Assembly (NCBI GenBank): GCA_003116995.1
Contig: BDSL01000014.1
Span: forward strand, 1,364,001 to 1,428,000
DNA: 64,000 nucleotides
DNA from: Yamagishiella unicocca
Taxonomy: Eukaryota; Chlorophyta; Chlorophyceae; Chlamydomonadales; Volvocaceae
Direction: 5' to 3'
Shown here piece by piece: positions 57,924 to 64,000 of this stretch; the first letter of the stretch is position 1; every line of letters begins with the position of its first letter. The notes below the pieces were generated by a model. The model saw only the letters and a list, made by a program, of their open reading frames with translations. It had not been told where the DNA came from and ran no database searches. A program made the position numbers and the translations under genes.

Positions 57924-58774
57924 CTGCGGATGGTGCACTCGCAACCCGCAGGGGACGTACCAGCGTTACGTTGCCGCCCCCGGGGAGCCAGGAGGGTGCG
58001 ATGTGGTAGGCAGGCAGGCAAGGAGGAGGCAAGGATGTGTTCCCGGCCTCGCGGGCATAGCCGTGGCAGTGCGTTGGGGCAGCACGTAGGGGCAGCGCGC
58101 AAGGCGACGGTTTGGGCCCGAAGGGACTGGAGCAGCCAGGACAGGTCAGGGGGCAGAAAGGGCAGCAGCCGCAAGGAGGTGAGGAGGCGGACAACTGCAG
58201 GTGGGTGGCCTGGATGCAAGGTGGATCCGGAAGCGTTGTAGTACATGGGCGCGCTCCCTTGCTGTCCTCCGGTGTCATCATGCCGCTGCGGCAGTGATGG
58301 CGCTGTGATAATGGCGGTGGTGGCTGCAGGCGGCCAGCGAGGAAGGCCGACAGCGCGAGGTAGTGGTGCGAGATGTCGCGGCACCCATATGGCTGGTGGT
58401 GACACGGCGCTGGCGCAGAATGGGGTTTGGCGGTACGAGGGTGCGAACACCAAAGTACTTCCCCCCCGTCCGGACACACCGCCTCACACCACACCACCGC
58501 CCCACCCACCTGGGGAGCTCACGCTCCGCCGACGCCGTACGGTCCCGTGGGGCGCTGCCGGCCGCGGAGGTGGTTGCTGTGGAGCCGCCGCCTGCAGCCG
58601 GGAGGCGGTAATTCAAGCGCGGCGGGCGGGAAGGGGCGCATAAGGTGGTTTCGGAGCCGGTTTGGAAGAGGGCATACTACACTGGAAGCTAGGTAAGGTC
58701 CTTCCAGTGCTCGCCGCCCGCACGAACCCGCTGGCGGGCCTGTTAACCTGCCCCACAGGGCACATGACCTGCCT
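57924..58774. other. Gap between DCD gene and its upstream neighbour
   Basis: Must contain the promoter and first exon(s) of the DCD gene and the 3' end of the next minus-strand gene. A minus-strand ATG at about 58247 (MYYNASGSTLHPGHPP) could start the protein, but no phase-matched donor was found. Confidence 0.4.
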
Positions 58775-61700
58775 CTAAGCGGACCCCCCCGACCCATTAC
58801 ACTTCCACGCGCAGCACCAGCCTCTCAGCACATGCTTGCATGCTCGATACTTCCCACGGCCTGGCTCTCTCTCCCTGGTTCGTCGCTCACCTGCCGCAAA
58901 GCCGCCGTACGATGCCGCTACGGCCCCAGGCGGCAGAAGGGTGAAGGTCGAAGGACCTAGCGTCCTGGGCGCCCGACGCGGGTGCCGCGACGGGGCTTCA
59001 GCGCTACCCAGCGCCGTCGCCGCGCTTAGCGGCTGCCCCGGTCGCGGTGGCCGCCCCGCCGCTGCCGAGGACCGGACGCCAGCGGACCGATCGCCAGCGG
59101 CGCCGCCGGTGCTCGCGTCGGCGGCACTGCTCGTCCCTGCCTCGTCGCCGCTGCCGCTGTTGCCGTCACCGCCGCCGTCTGAAGCCCCGTCCTCGGCAGC
59201 GTATGCACCGGCACCGCTGGACGAGGATTTGCCCCGGCGGAGACCGGTGACGGCATACGGCGCCCGCCGATGGTGGCCGGGTCCCCGCGGGCCTCCGTCA
59301 AGCCCCGTGTCCGCCAGCGCCGCGCCGACGCTCCCCGACCTCGCTGCCCGCGCTGCCCCGCACGCACGGGATCCATCTGGTTGGCCATCAACGGTGCCGT
59401 GTACGAAGAACGGCGTACGGCGCTGAGCCGCCGGCTTGGTGCCGACTCCCGTGACAGCGTCCACGTCACCGTTCGGGCCCTGTGGCGCCGCCTCGGCCGG
59501 CAGCGGCGGCGGTACCTCGGCGTCGTCATCAACGTCATCAAGCGGTGGAGGCAGTGGCGGCGGTGGCGGCGGTGGCGCGTCGCAGAAGCACTCGGCGCCC
59601 CAGTCCCCGAGCCGAGCGCGCGCCGCCGCCATTGCGCCCTTCCGCGCCCCCATCGCCGCCGCGGACTCCCCCCCTCCCGACCGCTGCGCACGCGTCTGCT
59701 GCAGCTCCCACTGCGCCGCCTGGCTGTCGACCCAGATGGCGCCTCGCAGCCGCCGGAAGGGCAGGAAGGTGGGCAGGAGCACGCCGCGGCGCAGGTCGCA
59801 CAGGAAGCGCGCATAGGCAGGGGGGTCGAGGCCAAGTGCGTTGCGCGGCAGTGGCGGCAACACCGCCGCCGCCGCCGCGGCTACGCCGTCCGGCTCGTAT
59901 CCGAGCCCTTCGTCGTCCAGATAACTGGATGCAGCCGCGGCTGCAGCGGCTACGGCGTCCAGGTTCTGGGAGCTGCCAGGACGACTGAGCGCGGCGTTGC
60001 CGCGACTAGCGACGGCGGCATCGGCGGCATCGTTGGTGTCAGCGGCGGGGGGCCATCCGCCGCCGCTCCGTCGATCGCCCCCGGCGCCGGCGGTGCCATC
60101 GACGTCGGTCGCCGTGCCATCACCGATTGCCTGGCCTGCGGCATCGGCGGCGGACTGCGGCATTGCGGCCGGCGCGGCCGCCAGCACGGCACGTGCTGGC
60201 AGCTGCGCCGATGGCGCGGCTCTGAGCTTTGCTGTCACCATCATAGGCGGTCGTGCAAGGCCCATCCGCGGTGCGAGGGCCTGTGGCAGTTGCGGCAAGC
60301 TGCTCCCGCCGCCGCTGCTGCCGCCCGTCACCGCGCCTGGCCCTGGCCCCGGTCCCGGCCCTGGCCCTGGTCCCGGTCCCGGCCCTGCCGCCGCGGGCGC
60401 TGCAACTTCCGCCGGAGCCCCGCCAGCTGCCTTGACCAGCTCCCCATCCGCATCCGACGCCTCCGCAGGCAAACCACCGGCTGCTGCAGCTGCATCGCCA
60501 CCAGCTGCTGCTGATGGCGCGCCAGCCGCCGTTTCTTTCACGGTCCCGACCGCCGCCGCTGTTGCCTTCACCCCACCCCCGTCCAGACCCTTAGCCGGCA
60601 AAGCCACGCTAGACATGACCCTGCGGCCTGCGGGACCCGCTCCCAACTGCTCAGCGACAACCGAGCCAGTGGCCACTCCCGCCGGCTGCGCTTCTCCGCC
60701 ATCCGCCTGGGCGCTCTTAACCGTCACGCTGGCGGGGAGATCCCTGGGCTCCGGCTTAACCGTCACTGACGGCTGCGGCAGTTGCGGCGGTTTCGGAGCC
60801 CCAGACCCCATCCCCGCTGCGCCCGCCTGCGCTGGTTCCTGCTTAATCCCCACTGCCGCCTGCTTCCCGGGCGGCTGCTGTGCTGCGTGCGCATGCAGCC
60901 GGGTCACACGCCCGCCGGCACCGTTGGCTGCGGCCCCTCCTGGCACCGCTTCCTTCTTCACAGCAGCCACGGCCTGCGGCTGCTGCTCTCGGCCAGCCGC
61001 CGCCACCCCGGACCCCGGTGGCCGCCCAGGCGGGCGCCGCGGGCCGAACTGCCGCCGCGGCGACGTCTCCGGACTCCGGTCCTCCCCGTCTGACATCCCA
61101 ACCACGGGTGTGGTGGAGCCACCAGCGCCGCCTCGACGAGTGGCAGGGCCGCTGCCGTCCCGCTGGGCTGCCACCGCCCCCGTCGGCTTATCCGCATCCG
61201 CCGCAGAGGCCGCACGTCGACGCCGAGGGCGCCCCGGGCCCCTGGCCTCACCGGCGGCGTCCCCGGGCTTCCCCTCGGTGTCCCGTTTCTGCCGCTTGAG
61301 CGCACGCACCGCGACGGCCTCTCCGTCGGCCCCCTGCCGGTGCAACCGGGGATGCCCCCTCGCCGTCCCAGCGCTGCCCTCTACGCCGCCGGCGCCGTCC
61401 TCCGCCCCGGAATCCGCGTCCGATCCAGACTCGCCGGCGGAACTGGATCCCCTGCTGCGCGCGGATTCCGAATCCGTGTCCGCGGCGTCGACAATAGCTG
61501 GCTTGCGCGCCGCAGCAGCACGGCGTGGCCTGCTGGCCGCTATGCTAGTGCCACCAGCCGCGGGCCCGGGCGCTACTGCATGTGAGACCGCACCGGCTCC
61601 TGGGGCGGGCTCCCCGTCACGTCCGTTGGCGGCGGCAGCGGCGGCGGCTGAAGCCAGCGCAGCCGCCTCCCGATGTCCCAAGGCGGCGTCAGGCGACGGA

Positions 61701-63996
61701 TCCCTGCAAGGGAGCACACACGCAACCCTGCTACTTGAACAAGTTACTGCCCCTGCCGCTGCCATCTTGCGACTGCGCACCCCGTTGCCTGATAGGCCTC
61801 GTCCTCGCACCCTGCGGGGTCCCGGGGTCCCGACGCCGTTCTCCCGTCTCCAAGCATCTGGCCCCCGCTACCGCTGATTCGTTTCCTCTTTACCACCGGG
61901 GCTAGTATCGCACCCCGTAGCACAACCACGTCACTCCGTGGCGGCGCTCGCCTATTGGTTTGCAAGGGACATGGCGACACGGCCAATCGCACACCTCAAG
62001 CCCGGCCGCGCCCCACACCGGCTCCGAAGCCGCCGGCGTCCTTAGCCCGCGCCACGCGGTGCCCCTTGCCCCCCTCCTCTGCGGCCGTACATGCCTTACT
62101 CCTCGCATGATACACTACGCAGCAGTGGACCGAACCCCACTACCTTCCTACCCACGAACCCACGCCCAGGATCGCCTAATTGAACGTCATCCCTTCATCC
62201 TTCGCACCAATTGCAACCGGCACACCCACCGAGAGCCCGTGACGCTGACACTGCTTCTGCCATCGGCGGCGTTGTGCCCCTCGCCGTCGCGGTCGCGGCG
62301 GGCAGCCCGGCGGGAGCCCCTGCCGGCAGGTGCCGAGCCAACCTGGCGGCGGCGAGCATGCTCGGTGTGTCGGGCGTCCGCAGCTTCCGCCGCCTCGCCG
62401 GCAGCGCCCTCACCACCACCGGGCGGCCCCGGCCGCTCGCCTTCCTCCTTACTGACCGGCGCCGTCAACTCTCCCGAAGGAGGCGGCAGTGGACAGCCGC
62501 CAGTGACGGCAGCTTCGGCACCGTCCGCCGCATTGGCTCCAGGGGATGCCGCGGCAACGCCGCCAGAGGCTGGTACGGCAACAGCCCCGGCGGCTGCGGC
62601 CCCAGATGTGCGGCCGCTACGACGCCGCCCTGACGCCGGGCCCACCGCTGCCTCCTCCGCTGCCGCCGATCCCGGTGCTGGCGGCTCCTGGGCCCCGCGT
62701 GAGGCCAGGCGCGCAGAAGTACGCCCGCCGCCTGCACCTCTGCCAGGCGCCGAGCCCTCTCCGGCAGCTGCAGAAGCGGCAGCGGCGGCGGCGGCGACGG
62801 CAGCAGAGCCCCGTCCACGGCCGCGGCCCCGACCACGTCCCCGGCCCGAGCCGGTTGGTGGCCCTGGAGCCGGCGCCGGCGCTGCGGCACCCTCCTCACC
62901 CCCTGGAGCGTCCTGATCGCCCTGCCCTGCTCCCACCGCTGCCGTTGCAGCTGCTGTCGCTGCCGCTGCTGACGTGCGTTGCCGCTTTGATGGTGGCGCT
63001 CGACCGCCTTCGCCGTTCGCGGCAGGCGCTGCATCCAATGCGGGCTTGGTTGAGAGGGCGGTGATGGGGACGTCATCGTCCGACCCAGGGGAGGCGCTTG
63101 GGGCGCGTTTGGCTGCCAAAGAAGCCGCAGCAGCGGAGCGCCGGGAAGGCCTGCTCGCGGCCGAAGGTGCTGTCACCGCTGCACCCCCGGCTGCGGCTGC
63201 GGCTGCGGCAGCTGCCGCCACGATCGGTACGTCGTCATCGTCGCTGTCACTCGGCCCGCTGACGGCTGCGTTGCCCCCGTTGTGAGGGCCCCCGCCCTCC
63301 TCGCCCTGACCGATATCACCGTCTGCCAGGTTGTCTGGTGGCGCCAACGTGGCGGCATTACGGCCAACGGCGGCTCCGCCAGCACTGCCTCCACCGTCGA
63401 ATGGCCCAAACACCGATAACGCCCAGCGGCCCCCGCCCGCTTTGCAAAAGTGCTCCTTGTCCCGAGACAGCTCCCCAGAGATCTGGATAAACAAGGCAGA
63501 ATCGTGGAGTCGAGCAGGGGCCATGCAAGTTGCAACTGCTCGCCCTACCTTACCCGCTCACACACGCACTTGCCGGTATGCCCGCACAATACGACTCAGC
63601 ACGTGTTGGGTGTACAGCTTGGATGCCACAAGCACTTCCAAATGTTGCTTGCAATGCTGCAATTTCGTCGATACTTGCAGGGCAGCACTCGTCACAACTT
63701 TGGTGGGACGTAACCAGCGATATGACCCTCCCATGACGGAAAATTCAGACTTGCTAGCGCGTCGGGCTGCATGTTGGTGCAGGGCGCTGGCTATGTATGG
63801 GGCGAGGTGTGGCGGGAACAATTGCTGGACGCTTCGAAGGGACCGGAGAGAGATCTGCACTGTGCCTCGGAAGCTTTCTACACCGAAAACCCATACTTAC
63901 CGCTCCAGTGGGGTTCTTGAAGGTAATGTCCCGCTGTTTCACCACTTGCTCCACCAAGGCACCGAGGGGAAGTCCCCGAGGATGGTCCTTCAAGAC
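58775..63996 (-). CDS. Low-complexity nuclear-type protein with a HARE-HTH-like winged helix, 5' end outside window
   Basis: Exons in order: 63996-63901, 63482-62230, 61703 to 58775 (or ending at a donor GTGAGC after 58891); phases agree and about 1425 residues are visible. Seen: LKDHPRGLPLGALVEQVV, FKNPTGA joined across an intron to ISGELSRDKEHFCKAGGGRW with ALSVFG, matching the pattern of a HARE-HTH/winged-helix module (helix, then a basic LSRD..F...G.GRWAL strand). Then acidic Ser/Asp patches (SDSDDDDVPIV), basic NLS-like SKRQR, a run of GR dipeptides at about 62812-62862 like AT-hook or RGG sequence, long Ala/Gly/Pro stretches, and one better-conserved segment, YARFLCDLRRGVLLPTFLPF with RRLRGAIWVDSQAAQWEL. 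Known: HARE-HTH domains occur in chromatin proteins (HB1/RINGLET, ASXL). DNA or chromatin binding is inferred. The C-terminus is uncertain because a TGTAA lies only about 20 bases before the open-frame stop. Confidence 0.7.
58797..58801 (-). terminator. Candidate TGTAA signal near the end of the HARE-type gene
   Basis: Minus-strand TGTAA. If it is the real poly(A) signal, coding must end before it, favouring use of the donor at 58890-58889 and a terminal exon not yet identified. One local frame gives LVLRVEV and a stop overlapping the signal, but its phase does not match that donor. Confidence 0.3.
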
Positions 63997-64000
63997 CTGC

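Noticed and set aside
59997..61877. Plus-strand 626-codon open frame, Pro/Ala-rich
   Set aside because: Antisense to the HARE-type gene; no domains and no splice logic.

Overview
This window is nuclear DNA from a green alga, most likely a volvocine (Chlamydomonas/Volvox-type) species. The reasons are very high GC, genes cut into many short exons with donors such as GTGAGC and GTGGGT, proteins padded with Ala/Gly/Gln/Arg-rich low-complexity sequence, TGTAA (the usual volvocine poly(A) signal) at likely 3' ends, and short dispersed repeats in introns. No bacterial operon, CRISPR array, rRNA or tRNA gene was found. Exon junctions were worked out by hand from GT/AG sites, and every multi-exon model below was checked for codon phase.

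Layout. (1) 281-7810, +: C-terminal part of an ATRX-type SNF2 helicase; its 5' end is outside the window. (2) 11170-18374, -: ankyrin-repeat protein with a very large low-complexity exon. (3) 21763-27534, -: ankyrin-RING protein of the plant XB3/XBAT E3-ligase type, with a short first exon encoding a myristoylation-like MGN start. (4) 28775-35021: a retrotransposon zone holding a nearly intact L1-type non-LTR element on + and the 3' end of a related element on -, so similar sequence flanks the zone in inverted orientation. (5) 35.4-39.0 kb: two diverged copies of an unrecognised minus-strand gene end whose indels are all multiples of three. (6) 39370 to about 45.2 kb, +: class II histone deacetylase of the HDA14 type, with a 40-bp minisatellite in an intron and a tandem duplication at its 3' end. 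(7) 46909-47594: a long imperfect inverted repeat whose arms look partly coding. (8) 50642-57923, -: protein with a DCD domain between two Arg/Asp/Glu/Ser-rich arms. (9) 58775 to beyond the window end, -: low-complexity nuclear-type protein with a HARE-HTH-like winged helix and GR-rich stretches.

How the parts relate. Several genes belong to chromatin or ubiquitin families (SNF2 helicase, histone deacetylase, winged-helix protein, RING ligase), but nothing in the sequence links them as one system; in an alga each gene is probably regulated on its own. Three short repeat families recur in introns and flanks of unrelated genes here. The best candidates for undescribed biology are the inverted repeat at 47 kb, the duplicated unknown gene at 35-39 kb, the DCD protein with RE/RS-type arms, and the large ankyrin protein.
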